A stretch of DNA of 64,000 nucleotides from Candidatus Contubernalis alkalaceticus (GTDB lineage: Bacteria > Bacillota > Dethiobacteria > SKNC01): positions 514,001 through 578,000 of the forward strand of contig NZ_CP054699.1 of the NCBI RefSeq assembly GCF_022558445.1. The letters are read 5' to 3'. This document shows positions 52,540-60,459 of the stretch, piece by piece (positions within the stretch are counted from its first letter, which is position 1; each line of letters opens with the position of its first letter). Position numbers and translations under genes: made by a program. Below the pieces are notes generated by a model that had not been told where the DNA came from, did no database searches, and saw nothing but the letters and a program-made list of their open reading frames with translations.

Positions 52540-53664
52540 TTGTCACAAAATATATTCTGCTCCTCCTGTGGCAGCAGATTAGAAGCAGGAGATAAATTTT
52601 GTCCCGGCTGTGGGGGAGCTGTTCAAGGAACAACAGCTCATGAAATAACTGAAAAACCCGGTGTTCAAACTCCAAAAAGGTCTACTATTAAGCCGTTCTA
52701 TTTACTATTAATTGCGGCGGTAATTATAGTGCCCCTGGTAATCTATGCAGTTAAGTCCACAGGCATATTCCTTCTAAAAGATACACCTGGTATATCTAAG
52801 CTCCAGTCTACGGATCTGTTTGCAAAAGAATCAAAACGGGGAAATACTGCAGGTAATATTGTCAATGGAGGAACAGCAGCACAACTGGATGATTGGATTT
52901 ATTATGGTAATTTCCATGATGAAGCAGGCTTTTATGAAGCAGGCTTTTATAAGATTAAGACAGATGGGAGTGGCCGTACCAAATTAAGTAGTGATAAACC
53001 TTACTTTATTAATGTTGTTGGTGACTGGATTTATTACTGTACCAAGAATGAAAAAGGAATTTATAGAATTAAAACAGATGGAAGTGGTCGTACTCGATTC
53101 CTTGAAGAAGAAGCATGTTGTGTGAGCGTGTCAGGTGATTGGATATATTACTCCAACCTAGATGACAGTCGGAGAATCTACAAGGTAAGAACGGATGGTA
53201 GTGAACTTACTCGTTTAAATGATGACAAATCATATGGTATAAACGTAGTTAATGATTGGGTTTATTATGACAGCGATGGAATAAATAAGATTAGAACGGA
53301 CGGAAGTGAGCGAGCCCGATTAATTGAAGACCATCCAATTTGTATTAACGTAGTTGATGACTGGGTTTATTATATTAACAAGGACGATGGAGACAAGATT
53401 TACAAAATAAAGACGGATGGCAGCGAACGTAGTCGCATAAATAATGATCATTCATGGTTTATCAATGTAAAGGATGATTGGATCTATTATTCTAATTCAG
53501 ATGATGAACATTTTCTATATAAGATAAGGACTGATGGCAGTGCGCGCAGCCGTTTAATAGATATCTACTCAGATGACATTCAAATAATAGAAGATTGGAT
53601 TTATTTTCATGTCAATATGTTTAGAATCAAAACAGATGGGAGTGATTTTCAGCCAGTATTTTAA
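52540..53664 (+). CDS. Zinc-ribbon/TM protein with DUF5050 beta-propeller-like domain
   Basis: A 374-aa protein. FCSSCGSRLEAGDKFCPGCG is the ribbon (residues about 6-25); the helix KPFYLLLIAAVIIVPLVIYA is at about 50-70. From about residue 110 there are seven DUF5050 repeats of about 38 residues, each with DWIYY...IYKIKTDGS.R. Seven repeats fit a seven-bladed propeller outside the membrane. TTG 52540 is eight bases after AAAGGAGG. Ribbon DNA at 52554-52598 is identical to 54670-54714 in the FMN-binding paralogue. Ligand unknown. No LytTR-type site is seen directly upstream. Confidence 0.88.
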   Translation: MSQNIFCSSCGSRLEAGDKFCPGCGGAVQGTTAHEITEKPGVQTPKRSTIKPFYLLLIAAVIIVPLVIYAVKSTGIFLLKDTPGISKLQSTDLFAKESKRGNTAGNIVNGGTAAQLDDWIYYGNFHDEAGFYEAGFYKIKTDGSGRTKLSSDKPYFINVVGDWIYYCTKNEKGIYRIKTDGSGRTRFLEEEACCVSVSGDWIYYSNLDDSRRIYKVRTDGSELTRLNDDKSYGINVVNDWVYYDSDGINKIRTDGSERARLIEDHPICINVVDDWVYYINKDDGDKIYKIKTDGSERSRINNDHSWFINVKDDWIYYSNSDDEHFLYKIRTDGSARSRLIDIYSDDIQIIEDWIYFHVNMFRIKTDGSDFQPVF

Positions 53665-53864
53665 TATATCTTCAGCTTAGAACTGATTTTAACATAATGT
53701 AACGGATGATTTGTGTATTATGCCAACTTGGATGAAAGGTCAACAATGATATACTAGGAGACAGCTGATATTTATAATTTTTTAAAGGCTGTAAAATTGG
53801 TGCAACCGGCACATATTACAATACAGTAGATGACACAGTAGATGACCGACAACTTATTGAACTA

Positions 53865-53901
53865 AAAAAGAGACTCTCGTTTTTCCACTGAGTCTCTTTT
53901 T
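53865..53901. terminator. Bidirectional terminator
   Basis: AAAAAGAGACTC and GAGTCTCTTTTT form a 12-bp stem flanked by A and T runs. It separates the DUF5050 gene from the convergent small membrane-protein gene. Confidence 0.85.
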
Positions 53902-53955
53902 AATTATTCGATACATTTTTAAAGTACAAGCTCTTTCATTATATTATGATATTTA

Positions 53956-54374
53956 TTACGTTGACTCATTTTCCGTGAAATACAGGTATCCGCTGTACAG
54001 GGCGGAGGCGATCATCATAAGTATTGTCAAATAATAGCCGTACTTAAAATCTACATAAAGGCCCTGCTCATAAGCGTCTGATGTAATTTAAATACCAAAA
54101 GAAGTATTAAGTTAACCGCTCCAAGGGCGGCCGGAGCTAACAAAGCCTTGTGAGTATTTACCAGGGACGAGACAAATGCCACCGCAGCCAGTAGAAAAAC
54201 AATAATCATAAATGGGGAAGCATCTACCCTGTCTCCTCGAACGGTGGTGCCGGTTACCAGATTGAGCCCGGATAGAGTAGCTATTTCCTGTCTGCCGCAT
54301 GATACCGTAAAAAAAGGAAAAACAAAAAAAATAAGGACCAACAAGCAAATTACTTTGAGGATATTTCTATTCAA
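53956..54374 (-). pseudogene. Small membrane protein with C-terminal frameshift
   Basis: From ATG 54374 the frame encodes a signal-anchor (ICLLVLIFFVFPFFTVSCG), a short outer segment and two more helices, then stops early at 54051. The next frame continues sensibly as SDAYEQGLYVDFKYGYYLTI followed by a further helix and a stop at 53956. A frameshift near 54075 therefore splits the gene. Small proteins of this shape often accompany zinc-ribbon genes in Firmicutes. Confidence 0.65.
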
Positions 54375-54543
54375 TTGTAATCCCTCCCGTTTTTTTAAAT
54401 CTTAGATAAGCCATAACAACTGTAACGTTTAACCACTCAAATTTCTAGATTGTTTCGATAAAATCACGGTTTAGGCGCTTATATTCACGATTATAAGGTG
54501 TAAAAGTGAAGGATAGAAGAGCATATACCTTTTAAACAGGGTA

Positions 54544-54615
54544 ATCGTGATTATAGACATCTAAAACGTGATTATAAATTATATTACTGTTAAGAAATAG
54601 AATTAATGCTATGAT
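54544..54615 (+). promoter_or_regulatory. LytTR-type promoter 2
   Basis: Half-sites ATCGTGAT (54544-54551) and AACGTGAT (54565-54572) are 21 bp apart. TATGAT (54610-54615) begins 43 bp after the second CGT, the same geometry as promoters 1 and 3. A third half-site in the opposite direction, TTCACGATTAT, is at 54485-54495. It faces the FMN-binding gene. Confidence 0.75.
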
Positions 54616-54655
54616 TGATCTATCAAACAAAGATTATGAGATGGAGGTTCTTATA

Positions 54656-55606
54656 ATGTCACAAAATAAATTCTGCTCCTCCTGTGGCAGCAGATTAGAA
54701 GCAGGAGATAAATTCTGTCCCGGCTGCGGGGGAGCTGTTCAAGGAACAGAAGTTCATGAAAAGTCTGAAAAACCCGGCATTCAATCTCCAAAAAGGTCTA
54801 CTTTTAAGCCGATCTATTTACTATTAATTGCAGCGTTAATTATGGTGCCCCTAGCAATCTATGCAGCAACTTCCACTGGTTTACTGTCTGCTAAAGATAC
54901 TGAGCAGGAAGAGGTGCCCGCTTTTTTATATGCATATGTGCCGGATGCTGACAGATTCGAAAGCTTAGAAATAAACGGGAAAACATTTTACAAAGCACTC
55001 AATGGCGGCAGGGAAATAGCTTATATTATGTTGGATTCCAGGGGACCTGGATACGGTGGTGACGTAAGGGTTAACGTAACTGCCGATACGGAAGGGAATG
55101 TGATTGCGGTAGAAGTCACGGGTCACACTGAAACGCCGGGCCTTGGAGACAAGATCGAAGAGCAGTCCTGGCTTGCCCAGTTTATTGGGAAAGGGATTAA
55201 TGACCCAATAAGCATCGGTACAGATATTGACAATATTTCCGGGGCCACTGTTTCATGCAGGGCCGTTGCTGCGGCCGTAAGGGACGCTTTAGATGAAATT
55301 GGAGCTGTCTTCTTAGGAATTACATGGCCGGAACGGAATCTAAATGCTTTAGCGGACGGAATATACATCGGAACAGGGACTGGATATGGTGGAGATATTC
55401 ACGTTGAGGTAACTATCTGGGAGTGTAAAATTATTACTATTGATATTTTGGGCCATAGCGAAACTCCGGTCCTATCGGATCCTGCCTTTCGAGTTGTTCC
55501 CCAGGCTATCATTAATGACCAGAACTATGAGGTGGATGCTGTGAGCGGCGCTACCATGAGCAGTAATGGTATTATGGAGGCCGTATTCAATGCCCTGGCC
55601 AGGTAA
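54656..55606 (+). CDS. Zinc-ribbon/TM protein with two FMN-binding domains
   Basis: A 316-aa protein: ribbon FCSSCGSRLEAGDKFCPGCG, membrane helix at about 52-72, then two FMN_bind (RnfG/NqrC-like) domains. The first has GYGGDVRVNVTAD, GHTETPGLGDKI and DNISGATVS; the second GYGGDIHVEV and DAVSGATMS. The Thr in SGAT is where ApbE/Ftp transferases attach FMN, so both domains are likely to be flavinylated outside the membrane. Electron donor and acceptor are unknown, and no apbE gene is in the window. ATG 54656 follows GGAGG; promoter 2 is 41 bp upstream. Confidence 0.9.
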   Translation: MSQNKFCSSCGSRLEAGDKFCPGCGGAVQGTEVHEKSEKPGIQSPKRSTFKPIYLLLIAALIMVPLAIYAATSTGLLSAKDTEQEEVPAFLYAYVPDADRFESLEINGKTFYKALNGGREIAYIMLDSRGPGYGGDVRVNVTADTEGNVIAVEVTGHTETPGLGDKIEEQSWLAQFIGKGINDPISIGTDIDNISGATVSCRAVAAAVRDALDEIGAVFLGITWPERNLNALADGIYIGTGTGYGGDIHVEVTIWECKIITIDILGHSETPVLSDPAFRVVPQAIINDQNYEVDAVSGATMSSNGIMEAVFNALAR

Positions 55607-55654
55607 AAAATATATAAATCCTATCATTTTTTAAGAAGCTTCATTCAATTACCT

Positions 55655-55891
55655 ATGGAGCTGGTTGCGGATTTTTTTGGAGTCGAAGTTATGGATGTAT
55701 TGAGATATTCAGATACGGCAGGTATTATGAACAGCGGCCTTCCTTTTACCCAAACCCTGCTGTTTGAGGTTTTTTGGGGCTGCCTGTTCAGCACAGCCGG
55801 CGCGGTCCACGCTCCTGTGCAATTTAGTTTTGACAGAATCAATGATTATTTTCATACCGCTTACGGCAGCGGCATCCGGGCTGCATTTTAA
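55655..55891 (+). CDS. Doubtful small ORF
   Basis: A 78-codon frame starting MELVADFFGVEVMDVLRY and ending YFHTAYGSGIRAAF. No family was recognised and there is no strong Shine-Dalgarno site. It may be the end of a lost gene. Its stop adjoins the ATG of the next small frame. Confidence 0.3.
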   Translation: MELVADFFGVEVMDVLRYSDTAGIMNSGLPFTQTLLFEVFWGCLFSTAGAVHAPVQFSFDRINDYFHTAYGSGIRAAF

Positions 55892-56050
55892 ATGTTTAAA
55901 TACCTTATCATTTTCTCTGGATTCGCAATCCTGGGCGGAATTATGTGGTTAGAAGTCAAAGAGTCATTATTCCTGGAATTGGGAGCCGGTTCTGGCATTA
56001 TTTTAAGTCTTCTCCTATTCATTTGGTTCCAGTTAAGCTTATTATTTTAA
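55892..56050 (+). CDS. Small membrane protein
   Basis: A 52-aa frame, MFKYLIIFSGFAILGGIMWL and GIILSLLLFIWFQLSLLF, with two predicted membrane helices joined by a short polar loop. The composition looks real, but no Shine-Dalgarno site is obvious except through coupling to the preceding stop. It precedes a decayed zinc-ribbon gene. Confidence 0.45.
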   Translation: MFKYLIIFSGFAILGGIMWLEVKESLFLELGAGSGIILSLLLFIWFQLSLLF

Positions 56051-56066
56051 AGAGAAGTGATTTTTT

Positions 56067-56580
56067 ATGGAAGTAAAATCTCAGGGAAGTGGTACAGCTG
56101 CTGCAGTAATGCCCTGGTTATACAAACGGGGACTGGTGTAGCCATTCTCCTGGCCTCCTGGTATATTATCTCCATGCTGCCTATGCTGGACGATATCCAG
56201 TTTCCTCTTCTGTTTAGTTTAAGTGAAATGTTAAAGGCGTTGATTTTAACTATATTAATCTGGATGCTGGGGATTTTCGGCAGGCGCCTGGAGCTCCGCC
56301 TGTGTTTTCTCAACAAGAAACTAATACCTGTGCTGGATGTGGAGCATCATTAAAACCTGATAGAAAATTTTGCACCGGCTGCGGCCAGGTAGTAAAAGGC
56401 TCTCCAGTGGACAGAGCAGAAGAGGAAAATATCCCTGCTGCAGTGATTTATAAAGAGCCTGCTAATTCCAGCACCCCTTAGGATACAGAATTACAGGATC
56501 GGGAAAACAAGTGCTCAAAATGCGAGGCTGTTTTAAAAGAAGGAGCTTTATTCTGTACCAGTTGTGGAAATCCGGTTTAA
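56067..56580 (+). pseudogene. Membrane protein with tandem zinc ribbons, frameshifted
   Basis: Starts MEVKSQGSGTAAAVM at 56067 (AGAAGTG upstream). The frame then shifts into membrane sequence (GVAILLASWYIISMLPMLDD and MLKALILTILIWMLGIFGR) and shifts again into ribbon 1, CAGCGASLKPDRKFCTGCG. An in-frame TAG lies at about 56479. Ribbon 2, CSKCEAVLKEGALFCTSCG, ends at 56580. At least two frameshifts and one stop make it a pseudogene. A further decayed relative is at 63353-63448. Confidence 0.75.
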
Positions 56581-56711
56581 TAACATACAGCTAACCGGAA
56601 AATGTATATTTTGTCAGTGGCCCCGGGTGGGCGAACACTATAAAATGAGGACTGACGGTAATGAAAGGCACCGGGTTTATTAAGCGATTTCTATGAATCG
56701 AGGGGTATTAA

Positions 56712-58568
56712 GTGGAACAAAACAGTAAATTCTGCCCATCTTGCGGTAGTAAACTGGACATAGGAGATAAATTCTGTGCTAAATGTGGCTTTTCAATTCA
56801 GGGAGACGAAACACAAGGGAACCCTGTTCAGCCTGATGTACAGAATAAGAGTAAAGTAAAGCCGGTGTTCATACTTATTGCGGCTCTAATCATCATCCCT
56901 CTGGTATTTCTTGCGGCCAGGACCGCCGTAACCACTGGCACAAAAAAAACCATTGAAGATAAGCTAGCCCTGGCAGAGAAGTATCTCTTTGATGAGGAAT
57001 ATGAACAGGCCATTTTAGCCTACCGGGAAGTCATAGACATTGCTCCTAAAGAAGAACGGGTCTATACCGGCCTGGCAAAGGTTTATACAGTCCAGGAGGA
57101 TTACGAATCTGCGGAAGAAGTCTTAATAGAAGGGATTCAAATAGTAGATCAAAAGATTCCCGTGCGCCAGGACCTGGCAGATATCTATGTGATTCAGGAA
57201 AAATATGAAGAGGCTGAAGCCCAGTACCTGGTGATTCTGGAAGAAGATGAAAACGAACAACTGGCCTACCGGGGTCTGGCAGGGGTATACAAGCGCACTG
57301 ATGAAACGGGGAAGCTCATGGAAATTTTAGAGCGGGCCATCATGGAAAATCCAGATGTCCCGGAGAACTACAGCCTGCTGGCGGAATTATACGTGAAAGT
57401 TGACCGTTTTGGAGAGGCAGTGGAGATGGTGAAAAAAGCTCTGCAGCTGGATATTAATTATTATGATATTTTTTATGTTGTTGACGGAATATTTGAAAAG
57501 AATTGGGAAGGCCTGATTGCTGAAGGGGATAGCATTCTCAGTGAAGAGTCTTACTCTGCTGCAGGCAGAATGCTGCGCTTTTATGGCCTCTTCCAGCTGG
57601 GGCGATATAATGAAGTGATTTCCATGCATGAAGAATTATACGAAGCTTCAAAAAGTGATAAAGTCTTAATTCTTACGGCCCTGGCTTTTCATCGGACGGG
57701 AGAATCTAGAAAAGCAGGGGAACTGGTACATTTAATTGATATTGATCGGATGGAGGAAACAAATATTTTAAAAGACCTTGTTTATTATTTTAATGAAACA
57801 GGGGATAAGGGTAAAGCAATAGATTTAGCGAAAAAAGCCCTGAGAATTGATAAATTTATAGTTGATTTTTATCTGCTGCTTTATGAGTTAACTGGTGATG
57901 AAGCTTATTATAATCAACTTCAGGGCATTGTTGAACCCGATAGTCTATTATTAGGCCCGGATATTTACGACAAGGAAAAATTAACAGCATTTGTTATTGA
58001 TCAAGCATTAAGGGAAATATTCCCAGATTATTATGGCGGACTCGATGCTTTCAATCATTTTAATGAAGAGTACACTATTAGTTATATGGACGTGACTGGA
58101 GATGGACGGGATGAGGCGGTAATTACACCTGAATGGTGGAGTTATATTGTGGTAGTTCGATCCTTCTATGGAAAGTATTGCATAATTTTAGAGGAAATCG
58201 GAGGGAAATATGGCAGCGAGGCAGTTACTTCTGATGGATTTTTGAGAATTATTCGAAGATGTGGAGGTACAGGGATATTAGTGGAGTATATGGACCTTTG
58301 GAGATGGGACGGAAAGGAATTAAGACATGTATTAGATTTTCTAACTATTTATTCAAGGGAATCTGATTATCCTTTTGACCATTTGTATTACGAGGAAACT
58401 TCGGAAATTACAGGCCCTCTAACTGATTTTGAATATAAATTAACAAATATAACCAAATTTCATAAAACAGATATGATTGTATCCCAAGAATTAAAAACTA
58501 GTAAAAAATATATTTGGAATGATGATTCTTTTAGTTTTACGGTTATAGAATCTTCGGCTACAAACTAA
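56712..58568 (+). CDS. Zinc-ribbon/TM/TPR protein
   Basis: A 618-aa protein. The ribbon FCPSCGSKLDIGDKFCAKCG and helix KPVFILIAALIIIPLVFLAA are followed by about nine TPR-like helical repeats from residue 85 to about 400 (for example EYEQAILAYREVIDIAPKEE and YEEAEAQYLVILEEDENEQL). A unique C-terminal domain of about 170 residues contains DVTGDGRDEAVITPEWW, an EF-hand-like Asp-rich loop seen in VCBS/FG-GAP-type repeats. TPRs would be outside the membrane and mediate protein contacts. GTG 56712 is seven bases after GAGGGG. Confidence 0.88.
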   Translation: MEQNSKFCPSCGSKLDIGDKFCAKCGFSIQGDETQGNPVQPDVQNKSKVKPVFILIAALIIIPLVFLAARTAVTTGTKKTIEDKLALAEKYLFDEEYEQAILAYREVIDIAPKEERVYTGLAKVYTVQEDYESAEEVLIEGIQIVDQKIPVRQDLADIYVIQEKYEEAEAQYLVILEEDENEQLAYRGLAGVYKRTDETGKLMEILERAIMENPDVPENYSLLAELYVKVDRFGEAVEMVKKALQLDINYYDIFYVVDGIFEKNWEGLIAEGDSILSEESYSAAGRMLRFYGLFQLGRYNEVISMHEELYEASKSDKVLILTALAFHRTGESRKAGELVHLIDIDRMEETNILKDLVYYFNETGDKGKAIDLAKKALRIDKFIVDFYLLLYELTGDEAYYNQLQGIVEPDSLLLGPDIYDKEKLTAFVIDQALREIFPDYYGGLDAFNHFNEEYTISYMDVTGDGRDEAVITPEWWSYIVVVRSFYGKYCIILEEIGGKYGSEAVTSDGFLRIIRRCGGTGILVEYMDLWRWDGKELRHVLDFLTIYSRESDYPFDHLYYEETSEITGPLTDFEYKLTNITKFHKTDMIVSQELKTSKKYIWNDDSFSFTVIESSATN

Positions 58569-58640
58569 AAGTATTCTAATTAAGTTTTTACGCTTCATTT
58601 ACATAGCTCTTTTAAATGGGGCTAAAAGGGGGTTTTTAAA

Positions 58641-60416
58641 ATTTTACAAAAATTCTGTTCTTCCTGCGGCAGCAGTTTAGAAGCTAAAGATAAGTTCTGT
58701 GCTAATTGCGGAAACCTTGTTTCGGAGGAAGAAACTAGAGAGACCCGGGTTTCCCATGAAATACAAACCAAAAGTTCAAAAATTAAGCCTGTATTCATAA
58801 TCATTGCGGCTCTAATCATCATCCCCCTGGTACTCCTGGCCTCCAGAAATTCGGTAACTACCGGTACAAAAAAAGCCATCGAGGATAAGCTGGCCCTGGC
58901 AGAGAAGTATCTCTTTGATGAGGAATATGAACAGGCCATTTTAGCCTACCGGGAAGTCATAGCCATTGCTCCTAAAGAAGAACGGGCCTATACCGGCCTG
59001 GCTAAGGTCTACACAGTCCAGGATGACTTTGATTCTGCGGAAGAAGTCTTAAAAGAAGGGATTCAAATTGTAAATCAAAAGATTCCCCTGCGCAGGGATC
59101 TGGCAGATGTATATATAAAGCAGGATAAATATGAAGAGGCGGAAGCAGAATATCTGGAGATCCTGGAAGAAGATGAGAGCGAACAGTCGGCCTACCGGGG
59201 CCTGGCCAGGGTTTACAAGCGTTTTCATGAAGTAGGGAAAGCCATAGAAATTTTGGAGCAGGCCATAAGCAAGAATCCGGAATTTCCGGAGAACTACAGC
59301 CTGCTGGCGGAAGCGTATGTGCTTAATGATATGGCTGAAAAAGCCCTGGAGATGGTAAAGAAAGCCCAGGAACTAGATATTAATCACTATAATGCTTTTT
59401 ATGTCCTGGACAGTATTTATTCTCAGAGCTGGGATGAACTACAGGCGGAAGCTCACTGGATGTTAGAGGGAGAACCTGACGGCCTTACAGGACTGATGTT
59501 TCAGTTCTACAGCCTATTTAAACTGGAGCAGTATAATGAAATAATAAATATGTATGAAAACCTTTATGAAAAAACTCAGAGTATGAAAGTCCTGTCTTTA
59601 GGGGCCTTAGCTTATCAACGGGAAGGGGAAATAAACAGGGCGGAAGAACTCATCAGCCTTTTGGATATTGATGCTTTAAATGAAACCAATATTCTTTTAG
59701 ATTTAGTCCACTACTTTAAGGATAAAGGGGATCATGTAAAAGCCGTTGAACTGGCAGAGCGGGCTCTATCCATAGATAAACTTGTCTATGAATTTTACCT
59801 GCTTTTATATGAGCTCACAGGAGATGAACTGTATTTAGACAGGTTGAGAGAACTGGGAGTGGAACCGGAGGAAATTGAGGAGGAAATACCGCAAAGCACA
59901 GAACCTTTTAGTCAAAATGACCATACAGCTTATGATGTAAAACTAATTTCCGATGAAGATGAGATTATCGCTGCCCTGGGAGCTCCCTTGCAGCGCCATC
60001 TTGACTACTGGGAAGATTTTGAAAGGCATAACTTAAGGTTGGTTTATCCCTTCGGAGAAATAGGGCTTTTAGAAAATTGGAATGGCAGCTATAATTGTTA
60101 TAATATTTCTATCCACAGCCCGGGGGCATATGGGCCGCGGAACATTCAGGTGGGGGATTCTTACGAAACAGTCCTTCGCAGGTTTTTAGATGAAGGTCAT
60201 CCCGTGATTAATAACAGGAGAACTTTGTATGATGATGAATATGTGGATACCGGTGTAAGTTATGGTATCTGGGGTTATGTTCAATATGATGACAGTGGAG
60301 AACCGGAATTTATATTTTATGGTCCTAATAGTGGTGGGTTTGGTTCTATTGCTCTCTACCTAACCATACAAGATGGCCATGTGAGCAATATTAATTTAGT
60401 AATTCAGCTTAACTAA
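58641..60416 (+). CDS. Zinc-ribbon/TM/TPR protein with apparent ATT start
   Basis: A 591-aa frame, open from 58641. It has the ribbon FCSSCGSSLEAKDKFCANCG, helix KPVFIIIAALIIIPLVLLAS and TPR repeats very close to the 56712 gene, but a different C-terminal domain (VKLISDEDEIIAALGAPLQR, GDSYETVLRRFLDEGH). No ATG, GTG or TTG occurs in frame before TTG 59253, which lies deep inside the TPRs. By alignment with paralogues (ATG/TTG-TCA-CAA, GTG-GAA-CAA) the start codon is ATT-TTA-CAA at 58641, eight bases after AAAAGGGGG. It is either a rare AUU start or a start lost by mutation. Confidence 0.8.
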   Translation: MLQKFCSSCGSSLEAKDKFCANCGNLVSEEETRETRVSHEIQTKSSKIKPVFIIIAALIIIPLVLLASRNSVTTGTKKAIEDKLALAEKYLFDEEYEQAILAYREVIAIAPKEERAYTGLAKVYTVQDDFDSAEEVLKEGIQIVNQKIPLRRDLADVYIKQDKYEEAEAEYLEILEEDESEQSAYRGLARVYKRFHEVGKAIEILEQAISKNPEFPENYSLLAEAYVLNDMAEKALEMVKKAQELDINHYNAFYVLDSIYSQSWDELQAEAHWMLEGEPDGLTGLMFQFYSLFKLEQYNEIINMYENLYEKTQSMKVLSLGALAYQREGEINRAEELISLLDIDALNETNILLDLVHYFKDKGDHVKAVELAERALSIDKLVYEFYLLLYELTGDELYLDRLRELGVEPEEIEEEIPQSTEPFSQNDHTAYDVKLISDEDEIIAALGAPLQRHLDYWEDFERHNLRLVYPFGEIGLLENWNGSYNCYNISIHSPGAYGPRNIQVGDSYETVLRRFLDEGHPVINNRRTLYDDEYVDTGVSYGIWGYVQYDDSGEPEFIFYGPNSGGFGSIALYLTIQDGHVSNINLVIQLN

Positions 60417-60459
60417 GCAGGAGATTTTTTAAGTATATATGATTATCAGAGGTGTTTCT

